Source: an uncultured Amylibacter sp. (GTDB lineage Bacteria; Pseudomonadota; Alphaproteobacteria; Rhodobacterales; Rhodobacteraceae). From it: a stretch of DNA of 64,000 nt. A program made the translations under genes and the position numbers. The stretch is from the NCBI GenBank assembly GCA_947497475.1, contig CANMGS010000001.1:1054001-1118000 (forward strand). The letters run 5' to 3'. How positions within the stretch are numbered: the stretch's first letter is position 1; each line of letters opens with the position of its first letter. The notes below the pieces were generated by a model. That model saw only the letters and a list, made by a program, of their open reading frames with translations. It ran no database searches and had not been told where the DNA came from. Positions 27,849-37,326 of the stretch are shown piece after piece.

Positions 27849-28711
27849 TCAAATGGGCACTGATATTTTGTTGCATTGCAAAGATTGCAATGGCTAACGA
27901 TGCACGGCTGTTGTCATCTTACGCATGGAGCAATGCAGACGATAATTTCGGCGGCTTTTCATCTCTTCACTTATATGAAGATGGCAAAACATTTTTAATG
28001 ACGACTGATCAAGGATTGTTTTTCAGCGGTGTAATCAAACGCAGAGGGTCTGAAATTATTGGTGTTGGTCAGCAAAAACTAACACAGATAAAAGACACCA
28101 AAGGCAGACCTGTTAACGGAAAAAAACTGAGTGACAGTGAAGGTATCGCAATAAGATCTAATGGACGTATCTATGTATCTTTTGAGCGATATCACCGCGT
28201 ATGGACATATCGCGACACAACCTCTGAAGCCGCATGGTTGCCACGCCATCCAGATTTTAAAAAGCTACAAAACAATTCATCCTTAGAAGCTTTGGCAATA
28301 GATGCAAAAGGGCGTCTATATGCGCTTCCAGAACGGTCTGGAGCACTAAGCAAACCATTCCCCGTTTATCGATATAACGGTAAGGAATGGGATAAAAGTC
28401 TGTCTATTCCGCGCCGTGGTGAATTTTTAGTTGTAGGTGCTGATTTTGGTCCTGATGGAAAGTTTTATGTATTAGAACGACATTTTAAAAAACCGATCGG
28501 TGTGTACTCGCGTGTACGTCGGTTTAGCTTAACCAGTTCTGGGTTCACGGAAGAAGAGACAATTATTGCATCTTCATTGAACCAACATGATAATTTAGAG
28601 GGTATTTCGGTCTGGCGGGATGATCAGGATAAAATCCGGATCACCCTTGTGTCAGATGACAATTTCAACTTTATCCAGCGCACTGAATTGGTCGAATATA
28701 TTATCGATTAA
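27845..28711 (+). CDS. Esterase-like activity of phytase family protein
   Basis: About 288 residues with an N-terminal signal (LIFCCIAKIAMA) and a beta-propeller-like body. The segments DSEGIAIRSNGRIYVSFERY and LEALAIDAKGRLYALPE match the phytase-like esterase family (PF13449 type). Periplasmic location is predicted. Activity has been described for few members, so the substrate is open. The ATG overlaps the mepA stop. Confidence 0.75.
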   Translation: MIKWALIFCCIAKIAMANDARLLSSYAWSNADDNFGGFSSLHLYEDGKTFLMTTDQGLFFSGVIKRRGSEIIGVGQQKLTQIKDTKGRPVNGKKLSDSEGIAIRSNGRIYVSFERYHRVWTYRDTTSEAAWLPRHPDFKKLQNNSSLEALAIDAKGRLYALPERSGALSKPFPVYRYNGKEWDKSLSIPRRGEFLVVGADFGPDGKFYVLERHFKKPIGVYSRVRRFSLTSSGFTEEETIIASSLNQHDNLEGISVWRDDQDKIRITLVSDDNFNFIQRTELVEYIID

Positions 28712-29529
28712 GCTGGATTTTCAGCGTCCCACTTATCCATGATTGCCAATGCTTCATCAGCAGTTTCAACAAAATGGAACAGATCTAAATCCTCATCAGA
28801 AATAGTGCCCGCATCGGCAAGGTTTTCCCAGTTCACGATTGAACGCCAAAACTTCTCACCAAACAAAATCACTGGCACATTCCGCATACGACCTGTTTGG
28901 ATCAACGTCAGCGTTTCGAACAACTCATCCAATGTACCAAAGCCACCTGGGAATGCTGTGACTGTTTTTGCACGCATTAGGAAATGAATTTTACGTGTCG
29001 CGAAGTAGTGAAAGTTAAAGCATAATTCTGGTGTGCAATACTCATTCGGTGCTTGTTCGAACGGCAACACAATATTCAACGCAATTGATGCACCACCTGC
29101 ATCCACAGCACCACGGTTGCCCGCTTCCATCACACCTGGGCCACCGCCAGTGACGACAACGTTTTCTTTACCATAGCTTTTCATGCTGCGTTCGGTGACA
29201 ACACGTGCGAATGTGCGCGCTTCATCATAATAATGCGACAGGTCAGACAATGTTTTTGTGCGCGCCTTATTCTTAAACTCTGGGTCAGGAATGCGCGCAC
29301 CACCAAACATCACGACAGTGCTTTCAATGCCGCGTTCTGCCAAAATCAATTCTGGCTTCATCATTTCCAGCTGAATACGTGTTGCACGTAATTCATCGCG
29401 GCACAAAAAATCATCATCTGCAAATGCTAGACGGTAGGCTGGTGCCCGTGTTTGCGGTGTGTCTGGTGATTTCTCAATACGCTCCAGATCGGTTTCAGCG
29501 TTTGGAAAACTGTCTTGTTTACGTCCCAT
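28708..29529 (-). CDS. LOG-family / TIGR00730 Rossmann-fold protein
   Basis: A 273-residue protein with the lysine-decarboxylase-like (LOG) motifs [14 protein letters not shown] and [15 protein letters not shown] enzymes release ribose 5-phosphate from nucleoside monophosphates and in plants activate cytokinins; bacterial members are generally nucleotide phosphoribohydrolases. The extended N-terminus (about 70 residues before the Rossmann start) matches the longer bacterial subgroup. It is divergent from dapD and convergent with the phytase-like esterase. Confidence 0.85.
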   Translation of the reverse strand: MGRKQDSFPNAETDLERIEKSPDTPQTRAPAYRLAFADDDFLCRDELRATRIQLEMMKPELILAERGIESTVVMFGGARIPDPEFKNKARTKTLSDLSHYYDEARTFARVVTERSMKSYGKENVVVTGGGPGVMEAGNRGAVDAGGASIALNIVLPFEQAPNEYCTPELCFNFHYFATRKIHFLMRAKTVTAFPGGFGTLDELFETLTLIQTGRMRNVPVILFGEKFWRSIVNWENLADAGTISDEDLDLFHFVETADEALAIMDKWDAENPA

Positions 29530-29628
29530 GTCGAATATTCCTTCGTAAATGTCGCCGTGGATTGCACACGGCCTTATTACAATCTATATGCATCACAAAA
29601 ATCTATCCAGACACGAATTGGAGATTCC

Positions 29629-30456
29629 ATGTCAAATGAACAGTTAGAAGTAGCAATTGAAGCTGCTTGGGAAGCCCGCGACACGATTACGCCAGCAACA
29701 ACAGGCGAAACACGTGAAGCGATCGAAGATACGCTAAACGCATTGGACAGCGGCAAACTACGTGTTGCTGAACCACGCGAAGATGGGTCTTGGCATGTAA
29801 ATCAATGGGCAAAGAAAGCTGTTCTATTGTCTTTCCGCCTAAATGACATGGCAATCATCGAAGGTGGCCCAGACAACGCTGGTTGGTGGGATAAAGTGCC
29901 ATCCAAATTCGACGGTTGGGGCGAAAACCAATGGACAGACGCTGGTTTCCGCGCTGTTCCAGGATCAATCGTACGCCGTTCCGCATTTATCGCCAAAGGC
30001 GTGGTTTTGATGCCATCATTCGTAAACATTGGTGCTTACGTTGATGAAGGTTCCATGGTTGATGGTTGGGCAACTGTAGGCTCATGCGCACAAATCGGTA
30101 AAAACGTTCACCTATCAGGCGGCGTTGGCATCGGTGGTGTTCTTGAGCCAATGCAAGCAGGCCCAACAATCATCGAAGACAATTGTTTCATCGGCGCACG
30201 TTCCGAAGTTGTTGAAGGCTGTATCGTGCGCGAAGGTTCTGTTTTGGGCATGGGTGTATTCATCGGCCAATCTACAAAAATCGTAGACCGCGAAACAGGC
30301 GAAGTGATGTACGGCGAAGTGCCATCAGGTTCTGTTGTGGTTGCAGGTTCTATGCCATCTAAAAATGGTGTGAACCTATACTGCGCAGTAATCGTGAAAA
30401 AAGTAGACGCGAAAACACGCTCAAAAACTTCTATCAACGAGTTGCTACGCGACTGA
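29629..30456 (+). CDS. dapD: Tetrahydrodipicolinate N-succinyltransferase
   Basis: A 275-residue left-handed beta-helix enzyme in the succinylase branch of lysine/DAP synthesis. Hexapeptide repeats run through [35 protein letters not shown] and [16 protein letters not shown]. The ATG at 29629 gives the usual family length and has GGAG 5 nt upstream; the longer frame covers the promoter. Codon use is strongly biased, suggesting high expression. An intrinsic terminator follows. Confidence 0.95.
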   Translation: MSNEQLEVAIEAAWEARDTITPATTGETREAIEDTLNALDSGKLRVAEPREDGSWHVNQWAKKAVLLSFRLNDMAIIEGGPDNAGWWDKVPSKFDGWGENQWTDAGFRAVPGSIVRRSAFIAKGVVLMPSFVNIGAYVDEGSMVDGWATVGSCAQIGKNVHLSGGVGIGGVLEPMQAGPTIIEDNCFIGARSEVVEGCIVREGSVLGMGVFIGQSTKIVDRETGEVMYGEVPSGSVVVAGSMPSKNGVNLYCAVIVKKVDAKTRSKTSINELLRD

Positions 30457-30464
30457 TAAAAATG

Positions 30465-30497
30465 CAGCCTCACATGACGGGTGTGAGGCTGTTTATT
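30465..30497 (+). terminator. Intrinsic terminator after dapD
   Basis: A 10-bp stem (CAGCCTCACA / TGTGAGGCTG) with a 7-nt loop is followed by TTTATTT, immediately downstream of the dapD stop. Confidence 0.85.
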
Positions 30498-30508
30498 TAA
30501 GGTGTGTC

Positions 30509-31063
30509 ATGGCGAATTCCACAATTGAAATAACTGATCATTCTGGAATTAAAGACTGGCTAACACCAAAGGGCGTTATCACAATACCTTCCTTTATTGG
30601 CCGCGCTCTTGCGGCCATTGTTATTATGATCGGGCCAACCTTTTCGCTGGCATCTTTAGCAGCGATTATCGATCCAAGCAGTACAAATGGCGTGGTAAAC
30701 GCTACTGTTGGTGTTGTTGCGGTCACGTCATTTCTGTTGGGTCTGTGGATTTTATTGGCGACGTTTACAAAGCACTACCGCACCAAAGGCATGTCCGCCC
30801 CATTCTTTTTTGCACTCTTCACACCGGTGATGCCACTTATGCTGGTTGTAACGTGGATATTTTCATCCAAAGAACGCAGGCTATACAATGAGCATCTTGC
30901 AAATCAACAAGCTGTTTTGCGCAAGATGGCAAAACAAAACCGTAAAACGAAGTCCATTGATGAGAGCCTAGAACCGCGTTATGGGAGACAATCAAGGACG
31001 GCCAAAAAACAAGAGCCAACCTTTCGGGATAATGATGCGCCAACCGTGCGCAGGCGGAGATAA
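30509..31063 (+). CDS. Unrecognised membrane protein with basic C-terminal tail
   Basis: A 184-residue protein not assigned to a family. It has about three hydrophobic segments (about residues 30-55, 65-85, 95-115), then a long basic cytoplasmic tail rich in Lys/Arg ending in APTVRRRR. AAGGTG precedes the ATG. It starts just after the dapD terminator and is followed 2 bp later by a small conserved-looking gene, suggesting an operon with that gene and the HAD phosphatase. Confidence 0.7.
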   Translation: MANSTIEITDHSGIKDWLTPKGVITIPSFIGRALAAIVIMIGPTFSLASLAAIIDPSSTNGVVNATVGVVAVTSFLLGLWILLATFTKHYRTKGMSAPFFFALFTPVMPLMLVVTWIFSSKERRLYNEHLANQQAVLRKMAKQNRKTKSIDESLEPRYGRQSRTAKKQEPTFRDNDAPTVRRRR

Positions 31064-31065
31064 AC

Positions 31066-31398
31066 ATGGCGACTGAGAAAAAAGAAAAACGCGCGCAACA
31101 GGTTTACACATTGTTGGTGCAAGTTGGTCGTAATGATAATGATGGCTTGCCAAAAAATGCAACGGGCGGTGCCATGATGTGTTTCGCCAGCGGTGTGGAT
31201 GAGGCCGAAGCTGTGCGTGAAACGGTTGCTTTGCTGAAACGTGCGGATCTGGCCCCTTTGGATGTGACAGGTTACGGCACATTAGCCGAGCGTCTTGAAG
31301 AAGGGCACGATATCAACCAAGAAGAACGCGATTTGATGCAGCAAGCTTTGGATGAAAATTCCGTGGTCGTGTATCAATTGACCCCGTTTTACGACTGA
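31066..31398 (+). CDS. Small cytoplasmic protein of unknown function
   Basis: A 110-residue acidic protein with mixed alpha/beta pattern: a strand YTLLVQVGR, then DEAEAVRETVALLKRADLA and a terminal ENSVVVYQLTPFYD. No family is recognised. GGAGA precedes the ATG and the gene follows the membrane protein after 2 bp. The sequence looks like a genuine gene (good codon use, clear ribosome binding site), but no function is proposed. Confidence 0.7.
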   Translation: MATEKKEKRAQQVYTLLVQVGRNDNDGLPKNATGGAMMCFASGVDEAEAVRETVALLKRADLAPLDVTGYGTLAERLEEGHDINQEERDLMQQALDENSVVVYQLTPFYD

Positions 31399-31482
31399 GC
31401 GCGCGCCGTTTTAAATCTGACAAACTGCCATACGTGTGCCATACACATGCCATACGCTTTCCATACAAGGGTTTTTGGGTAA

Positions 31483-32142
31483 ATGCTGACCATATTCTTT
31501 GATCTTGATGGTACATTATTAGACAGCCAGCCGGGCATTATTTCATCCATCCAACACGCCATGACAGAGCTGGGTGGTGAAGAACCAAGTGCAGATGAAC
31601 TGCGTGGTTTGATTGGTATGCCACTGCCTTATATCTTCACCAGCTTGATGGGTGAGTATGCTGATGTTGGCGAAGCGGTTGACCTGTACCGCGATCATTA
31701 CACCGAAGAAGCCATGTATGATGCCGAACCATATGATGGTATCGGCGAGATGTTTGATGAACTGCACACTGTGGATGCAAAGCTGTTCATTGCTACAGCA
31801 AAACCACAGATTTATGCCCAACAGATTGTCGAACATTTTGGTATTCATGCCCATGTTGAGCGTGTGTTCGGATCAGAGTTGGATGGCACTAATTCCGACA
31901 AAACGGCGCTGTTGCAATTCGTGCTGGATGAAACGGGTGAAGACCCTGCAAAATCTATTATGGTGGGCGATCGCCAGATGGATATTTTTGGCGCAAAGAA
32001 CAATGATATCCTGAACATCGGTGCGATGTGGGGCTATGCGGACGATGGTGAATTGCATATGGCCGAGGCGGATATGTTGGCCGGTGCCCCAGAAGAAATC
32101 CCAGAGATTTCATTTGATCTGTTGGGTATCGAGACAGACTGA
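31483..32142 (+). CDS. HAD-family hydrolase, phosphoglycolate-phosphatase-like
   Basis: A 219-residue HAD phosphatase. The nucleophile motif is FFDLDGTLLDSQPG with D7 and D9, motif II is IATAKPQ, and motif IV is MVGDRQMDIFGAKNN. A helical cap lies between motifs I and II, as in the Gph/PGP subgroup. The substrate is not certain. The stop shares a base with the start of the FAD protein (TGATG). Confidence 0.85.
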   Translation: MLTIFFDLDGTLLDSQPGIISSIQHAMTELGGEEPSADELRGLIGMPLPYIFTSLMGEYADVGEAVDLYRDHYTEEAMYDAEPYDGIGEMFDELHTVDAKLFIATAKPQIYAQQIVEHFGIHAHVERVFGSELDGTNSDKTALLQFVLDETGEDPAKSIMVGDRQMDIFGAKNNDILNIGAMWGYADDGELHMAEADMLAGAPEEIPEISFDLLGIETD

Positions 32143-33305
32143 TGAAAACCTGTGATGTTCTGATTGTTGGGGGCGGGCCTGCGGGGTTATCTGTGGCCTC
32201 ATCCTTGGGCAACAACATCAGTTCTATAGTCGTACATCAGGATATGGAAATCGGCAAACCTGTGCGCACCAGCGGTGGCAGCTTTTTAAAGGATATAGAA
32301 CGACTGTGTCCCAATCAGGACATTTATCAAGTAATTGATAAGTTAGACTATTTTTCAGACAATGCTGAGGCACGGTTTGACATTGAGACCGATAAAATGG
32401 TCATTTTAGATGTCACGAAACTCTACAAACATCTGGCCTCTTTATCGGATGATAAACCGCGTGAACTGCTGCTGGGAACAAAGTACATTAGCACGGTTAA
32501 AGAGGATGGTTTTTACACCTCAACGCTGCGTTTGCGCGATGGTGAAAAACAGCAAGTGAAATCCAAATATATCATCGATGCATCAGGCTGGCATTGTGCG
32601 GTCACAGCTCCGCTTGGTTTGGTGGAAAAACCTGAACGTTTGGGCATTGGTACAGAATATGAGTTCGTCCAAAAAGATTACCCAATGAACCGCGCGATCC
32701 TGTTTGTTGGATCGCATGTTTTGTCAGGATATGGTTGGGTTTTCCCCACCAATTACGGCACCGTGCGTTTGGGCGTGGGTGTGATTAAGCCCGACACAGA
32801 CGACAGCCCGCGCGATGTGATGCAATCACTTTTGGACAGTGGTTTTTTGGATAAGCTGGGTGTGAAAGTGCCAGAGGATTATGAGGTAAATTCGGGCATT
32901 TTACCGTCTGAACCGTTCGACCAAAACGTGGTGTTTGGCAATATTATCCGCGTAGGAGATTCCGCTAATTGTGCAACCCCTGTTGCTGGCGAGGGTATTC
33001 GCATTGCGATTGAACAAGGGCGTTCATTGGGTGCGTTATTATCCAAAGCGATTGAGATAAACAGCGATCGTCCACTGGATTATTATGAAAAAGCCTATGC
33101 TGCAAAATATGCTCGTGATTACCGTATCGGGTTTTGGGCGAACCAGCGCATTGCACGTTATACCCCTGCGGATTGGGACAAATCGGTGAAACGTTTGGCC
33201 AAGATGGATGAGGTGCAAATGACTGAACTCTTACGCAGCAGGTTCAGTTTGAAATCCATTTTACGCACTGTGATTTTACACCTGAAGCGTAAGCTATTCG
33301 GATAG
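32142..33305 (+). CDS. FAD-dependent oxidoreductase, geranylgeranyl-reductase-like
   Basis: A 387-residue flavoprotein. The N-terminal FAD motif is VLIVGGGPAGLSVASSLG and the second is GDSANCATPVAGEGIRIAIEQG near residue 275. The pattern fits the geranylgeranyl reductase / digeranylgeranylglycerophospholipid reductase group, whose members saturate isoprenoid chains; other flavin monooxygenases share it. The substrate is not assigned. It is the last gene before a bidirectional terminator. Confidence 0.75.
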   Translation: MKTCDVLIVGGGPAGLSVASSLGNNISSIVVHQDMEIGKPVRTSGGSFLKDIERLCPNQDIYQVIDKLDYFSDNAEARFDIETDKMVILDVTKLYKHLASLSDDKPRELLLGTKYISTVKEDGFYTSTLRLRDGEKQQVKSKYIIDASGWHCAVTAPLGLVEKPERLGIGTEYEFVQKDYPMNRAILFVGSHVLSGYGWVFPTNYGTVRLGVGVIKPDTDDSPRDVMQSLLDSGFLDKLGVKVPEDYEVNSGILPSEPFDQNVVFGNIIRVGDSANCATPVAGEGIRIAIEQGRSLGALLSKAIEINSDRPLDYYEKAYAAKYARDYRIGFWANQRIARYTPADWDKSVKRLAKMDEVQMTELLRSRFSLKSILRTVILHLKRKLFG

Positions 33306-33306
33306 A

Positions 33307-33334
33307 AAAAGGGCACCCAAATGGATGCCCTTTT
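33307..33334. terminator. Bidirectional intrinsic terminator between the FAD oxidoreductase and serA
   Basis: AAAAGGGCA and TGCCCTTTT form a stem with an inner CCA/TGG pairing and one-base bulges. A-tract and T-tract flank it on either side, so it can serve both convergent genes. Confidence 0.85.
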
Positions 33335-33340
33335 CTGATA

Positions 33341-34930
33341 TTACATATCGAATTCTAATGGATGCACAGAGGCGAACAAACCTGTGGTTTTTAGCTGGTG
33401 CAACACATCTGCATTTGGCGCATCATCCAAGTATAGAAGCGCGATTGCATCCTTGCCAACATCACTTCGACCCAATGTAAAGTTCGCAATGTTTACGCCA
33501 TTCGCACCCATCGTTTGACCCAAAGCACCGATGATACCTGGTACGTCATTGTTGGTTGTGTAAAGCATGTGGCGGCCAACTTCAGCATCGATATTGATAC
33601 CTTTGATCTGAATGAAACGAGGCTTGCCATCAGAGAATACTGTACCACCGATAGAGCGTTCGCGATCGTCAGTAATAACCGTCACGCGGATATAACCATC
33701 AAATGCGCCAGCTTTGTCTTGGCTGGTTGTGCTGATCTTAATGCCGCGCTCTTTGGCGATCACTGGGGCGGAAACCAAGTTCACATCAGGGTTCGCTTTT
33801 TTCATGATACCCGCAACCACAGCACAGTTCAGTGCGTCTAGGTTCATGTCAGATGCACACCCATCGTATAGAATGTTGATCGCTTTGATCGGCTCTTCGG
33901 TCATTTGACCAGCAAAGCTGCCCAAGTGATCAGCAAGCTTGATCCATGGACCCATGACCTTTGCCTCTTCAGCTGTCACAGACGGCATGTTCAATGCGTT
34001 TGTTACAGCACCTGTCAGCAAGTAATCAGACATTTGTTCTGCTACTTGCAAAGCCACGTTTTCTTGTGCCTCTGTTGTTGCAGCGCCCAAGTGTGGGGTA
34101 CACACAACGTTTGGCAAGTTGAACAATGCGTTTTCTTTGGCAGGTTCTTCTGCGAACACATCAAAGGCTGCGCCAGCAACATGGCCAGATTTTAGCAACT
34201 CTGCCAAGGCTTCTTCGTCTACCAAACCACCACGGGCACAGTTGATGATACGAACGCCTTTTTTGGTTTTTGCCAAGTTTTCAGCAGACAGAATATTGCG
34301 TGTTTGGTCTGTTAATGGCACGTGCAAAGTGATGAATTCAGCGCGTTCCAGCAGTTCATCCAGCTCAACTTTTTCAACACCCATTTTGTCAGCTTTTTCG
34401 GTTGATAAGAATGGATCGTAAGCGATCACTTTCATTTTCAAACCACGGGCACGGTCGCAAACGATACCACCGATGTTACCTGCGCCAATGACGCCCAGAA
34501 CTTTGTTTGTCAGTTCTACACCCATGAATTTCGACTTTTCCCATTTGCCCGCATGTGTTGATGCTGATGCTTCTGGGATTTGGCGTGCTACTGCGAACAT
34601 CATTGCAATTGCGTGTTCCGCTGTTGTGATCATGTTGCCGAATGGTGTGTTCATAACGATCACGCCTTTTTTCGATGCAGCAACTTTGTCTACGTTATCG
34701 GTTCCGATACCAGCACGTGCAACGACTTTTAGGTTTGTTGCAGCGTTTAGGATTTTCTCGGTGACTTTTGTGGCGGAACGGATTGCAAGACCGTCATAAT
34801 CGCCAACCTTAGCGGCAAGTGCGTCTTTGTCTTTACCCAGATCAGGTTCGAAGTCTACTTCGATACCGCGATCACGGAAGATTTGAACGGCGGTTTCAGA
34901 CAGTTTATCAGATACAAGTACTTTAGGCAT
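33341..34930 (-). CDS. serA: D-3-phosphoglycerate dehydrogenase
   Basis: A 529-residue long-form enzyme, first step of serine synthesis. The NAD site is VIGAGNIGGIVCDRARG, and the catalytic region includes INCARGGLVDEEAL and PHLGAATTEAQENVA. After residue 315 come an intervening domain and a C-terminal ACT domain (NDVPGIIGALGQTMG), as in the 530-residue bacterial type. GGAGG lies 6 nt before the ATG at 34930. It is downstream of serC on the same strand, with a hairpin in the 58-bp gap. Confidence 0.95.
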   Translation of the reverse strand: MPKVLVSDKLSETAVQIFRDRGIEVDFEPDLGKDKDALAAKVGDYDGLAIRSATKVTEKILNAATNLKVVARAGIGTDNVDKVAASKKGVIVMNTPFGNMITTAEHAIAMMFAVARQIPEASASTHAGKWEKSKFMGVELTNKVLGVIGAGNIGGIVCDRARGLKMKVIAYDPFLSTEKADKMGVEKVELDELLERAEFITLHVPLTDQTRNILSAENLAKTKKGVRIINCARGGLVDEEALAELLKSGHVAGAAFDVFAEEPAKENALFNLPNVVCTPHLGAATTEAQENVALQVAEQMSDYLLTGAVTNALNMPSVTAEEAKVMGPWIKLADHLGSFAGQMTEEPIKAINILYDGCASDMNLDALNCAVVAGIMKKANPDVNLVSAPVIAKERGIKISTTSQDKAGAFDGYIRVTVITDDRERSIGGTVFSDGKPRFIQIKGINIDAEVGRHMLYTTNNDVPGIIGALGQTMGANGVNIANFTLGRSDVGKDAIALLYLDDAPNADVLHQLKTTGLFASVHPLEFDM

Positions 34931-34960
34931 AATAGCCTCCATTAGAATATGTTTGGGAGG

Positions 34961-34980
34961 TTGGCCCGTCAGTGGGCCAA
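34961..34980 (-). promoter_or_regulatory. Hairpin in the serC-serA gap
   Basis: TTGGCCC and GGGCCAA form a 7-bp stem with a 6-nt loop between serC and serA. No T-run follows in the direction of transcription, so it is more likely an RNA-processing or stability element than a terminator. Confidence 0.4.
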
Positions 34981-34988
34981 CGATAAAA

Positions 34989-36149
34989 TTAAAGCGTGGC
35001 GATTTGTGTTTCAAATGCCCAATTCAACCACGGTGTCAAAGCTTCTAGATCAGCTTGTTCAACTGTGCCGCCTGTCCAGATGCGCAGACCTGCTGGGGCA
35101 TCACGATAAGCACCGATGTCATAGGCAACGCCTTCGTCATCCAGCAGTTTGGCCAAACCTTTTGCGAATGCGGCTTGGGCATCTGCATTGAGGGCAACCA
35201 CACGCGGGTCTGTGATTTTCAAACAAACGGATGTGTTGGATAGGGTTGCTGCATCTTCTGCTAGGAAGTCGATCCAATCATTGGCTGCAACGAAATCGGC
35301 CAGCACTTTCATGTTGGCGTCTGCCTTTGCGATCAGGCCATCTTTGTTGCCTTGGGCTTTGGCCCAATCCAATGCGAACAGGTAATCTTCGACAGCCAAC
35401 ATGGATGGCGTGTTGATTGTAGCACCTTTGAAAATGCCGTCGATCAATTTGCCGGCTTTGGTTAGGCGGAAGATTTTTGGGAGTGGCCATGCTGGCGTGT
35501 AGTTTTCCAAACGTTCAACAGCACGTGGGGATAGAATCAGCATGCCGTGGGCTGCTTCACCGCCCAGTACTTTTTGCCAGCTGAACGTTGTGACATCCAA
35601 TTTGTCCCAAGCAAGATCTTGGGCGAATGCTGCAGAGGTTGCATCACAGATTGTCAGACCATCGCGGTCAGCGGGAATGAAATCACCGTTTGGAACCTTC
35701 ACGCCAGAAGTCGTGCCGTTCCATGTGAAAACGACATCGTTGTCGAAATTCACTTTCGCTAGGTCTGGTAGCTTGCCGTAATCCGCATCATGGTGATTTA
35801 CGTTTTCAAGCTTAAGCTGTTTTACAACATCGCTGACCCAGCCAGCGCCAAAGCTTTCCCATGACAGCATGTCTACGCCGCGCGCGCCCAGCAATGACCA
35901 TAGTGCCATTTCAACAGCGCCAGTGTCGGATGCAGGAACGATGCCGACTTTATAATCGGCAGGAATGCCCAACACTTCGCGTGTGGTTTCGATAGCTGCT
36001 AGTAATTTGTTTTTCCCAATTGCGGCGCGGTGTGAGCGGCCGAGGGCGGCATCGTTCAATGCATCCAGCGACCATGTGGTCGGTTTGGTGCAGGGGCCAG
36101 AAGAGAATTGGGGATTGTTCGGACGAATGTCCGGTCGTGGTAGTGTCAT
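34989..36149 (-). CDS. serC: Phosphoserine aminotransferase
   Basis: A 386-residue PLP aminotransferase, second step of serine synthesis. The N-terminus [15 protein letters not shown] and the lysine region [18 protein letters not shown] match the alphaproteobacterial SerC type. The start at 36149 follows a structured leader; the upstream frame extension reads through that leader and is not protein. It forms an operon with serA and is divergent from serB. Confidence 0.93.
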   Translation of the reverse strand: MTLPRPDIRPNNPQFSSGPCTKPTTWSLDALNDAALGRSHRAAIGKNKLLAAIETTREVLGIPADYKVGIVPASDTGAVEMALWSLLGARGVDMLSWESFGAGWVSDVVKQLKLENVNHHDADYGKLPDLAKVNFDNDVVFTWNGTTSGVKVPNGDFIPADRDGLTICDATSAAFAQDLAWDKLDVTTFSWQKVLGGEAAHGMLILSPRAVERLENYTPAWPLPKIFRLTKAGKLIDGIFKGATINTPSMLAVEDYLFALDWAKAQGNKDGLIAKADANMKVLADFVAANDWIDFLAEDAATLSNTSVCLKITDPRVVALNADAQAAFAKGLAKLLDDEGVAYDIGAYRDAPAGLRIWTGGTVEQADLEALTPWLNWAFETQIATL

Positions 36150-36151
36150 AA

Positions 36152-36233
36152 TGTGTATCCTCACAGATATAATGCCCTTCGTTGGGGAAGGGTGTCCCAC
36201 GTACTTGGATATGGACACTTGCTGGGATACACA
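36152..36233 (-). ncRNA. Structured 5' leader of serC (candidate serC-motif regulatory RNA)
   Basis: On the minus strand TGTGTATCC (36233-36225) can pair perfectly over 9 bp with GGATACACA (36160-36152). Inside are a GTGTCC/GGACAC stem (36218-36213 with 36197-36192) and a CCTTC/GAAGG hairpin (36191-36187 with 36180-36176). The outer stem includes the GG of the serC Shine-Dalgarno (GAGG at 36162-36159), so folding would hide the ribosome binding site. A serC RNA motif has been described upstream of serC in alphaproteobacteria; identity with it is likely but unproven from this sequence alone. A TATAAT-like box lies at 36286-36281. Confidence 0.6.
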
Positions 36234-36316
36234 ATAGGAGTTGCGTGATTTTGTGACGTTTTCGAATGATAAGATGTCGCATTATAGTGAATAAATTTAC
36301 GATAGGAAAACATTGT

Positions 36317-37219
36317 ATGTATGCGGCAACTTTGATCGCCAACCCGAAATCAGCGAATTTAACGGCTGAGATCGTGACAGAAACTGCAACCAAACTTGGG
36401 GTGCAAGATATTGATTGGCTTCATGAAAATGTGGCCTGCGATATATTTTTACCTAATGAACGTCACCCAGTTGAGTTAGATGTGATCAGGGATGCTTTGC
36501 GCAAAAACGAGATAGATTTCGTTATTCAACCGATTGAAGGTCGTCGCAAAAAGGTTTTGTTGGCGGATATGGACAGCACAATGATTCAACAAGAATGCAT
36601 TGATGAGTTGGCGGCAGAGGCTGGTGTGGGCGAACATGTGGCGGGAATCACTACACGTGCGATGAATGGAGAATTGGATTTCGAAGAGGCTTTGCGCGAA
36701 CGTGTTGGCTTGCTGAAAGGTCTGGATGTTTCGGTTATCCAAAAGGTGATCGCATCGCGGATTACATTGATGCCAGGTGGTACAGAGCTGTTGGCAACCA
36801 TGAAAGCAAATGATGCTTATGCGGCTTTGGTATCTGGTGGCTTTACGGATTTCACCCAAGCGATTGCTGATAAGTTGGGGTTTGATGAGAACCGTGCGAA
36901 TACGTTGATGCAAGAAGGTGGCAAGCTTACAGGCGAAGTTGCAATACCGATTCTAGGACGTGAGGCTAAGGTTGAAGCTTTAGAAGATATTATACATCAA
37001 AAAAGGTTATCCGCATCGGATGTCATTGCAGTGGGTGATGGAGCGAATGATTTAGGCATGTTGGGCCGTGCTGGTACGGGTGTTGCTCTGCATGCTAAGC
37101 CTGTTGTGGCGGCACAAAGTGATTCCCAACTGAATTTTGCGGATTTATCTGGGCTGCTATATCTACAAGGATATAAATCCATTGATTTCGTTTTCCCGAA
37201 ACTACCTTCGGAATCTTAG
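36317..37219 (+). CDS. serB: Phosphoserine phosphatase
   Basis: A 300-residue HAD phosphatase, third step of serine synthesis. An N-terminal domain of about 75 residues precedes the nucleophile motif LADMDSTMIQQECIDELA; VSGGFTDFTQAIADKLG and VGDGANDLGMLGRAG supply motifs II and IV. The ATG at 36317 gives the usual N-terminus. It is divergent from serC-serA, so all three serine enzymes sit together. Confidence 0.93.
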   Translation: MYAATLIANPKSANLTAEIVTETATKLGVQDIDWLHENVACDIFLPNERHPVELDVIRDALRKNEIDFVIQPIEGRRKKVLLADMDSTMIQQECIDELAAEAGVGEHVAGITTRAMNGELDFEEALRERVGLLKGLDVSVIQKVIASRITLMPGGTELLATMKANDAYAALVSGGFTDFTQAIADKLGFDENRANTLMQEGGKLTGEVAIPILGREAKVEALEDIIHQKRLSASDVIAVGDGANDLGMLGRAGTGVALHAKPVVAAQSDSQLNFADLSGLLYLQGYKSIDFVFPKLPSES

Positions 37220-37326
37220 AACGGAACCCTTAAATTTTAGAATCTATAGACGCGGTGTAACTGGGTGAAGTAAATCCAGTGCAGATTTTAACGAACCGTT
37301 CTGCGGTTACTTTGGGAGTAGATCTT

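Noticed and set aside
36150-36218. N-terminal extension of SerC
   Set aside because: The frame is open through the structured leader, but family length and the ribosome binding site support the start at 36149.
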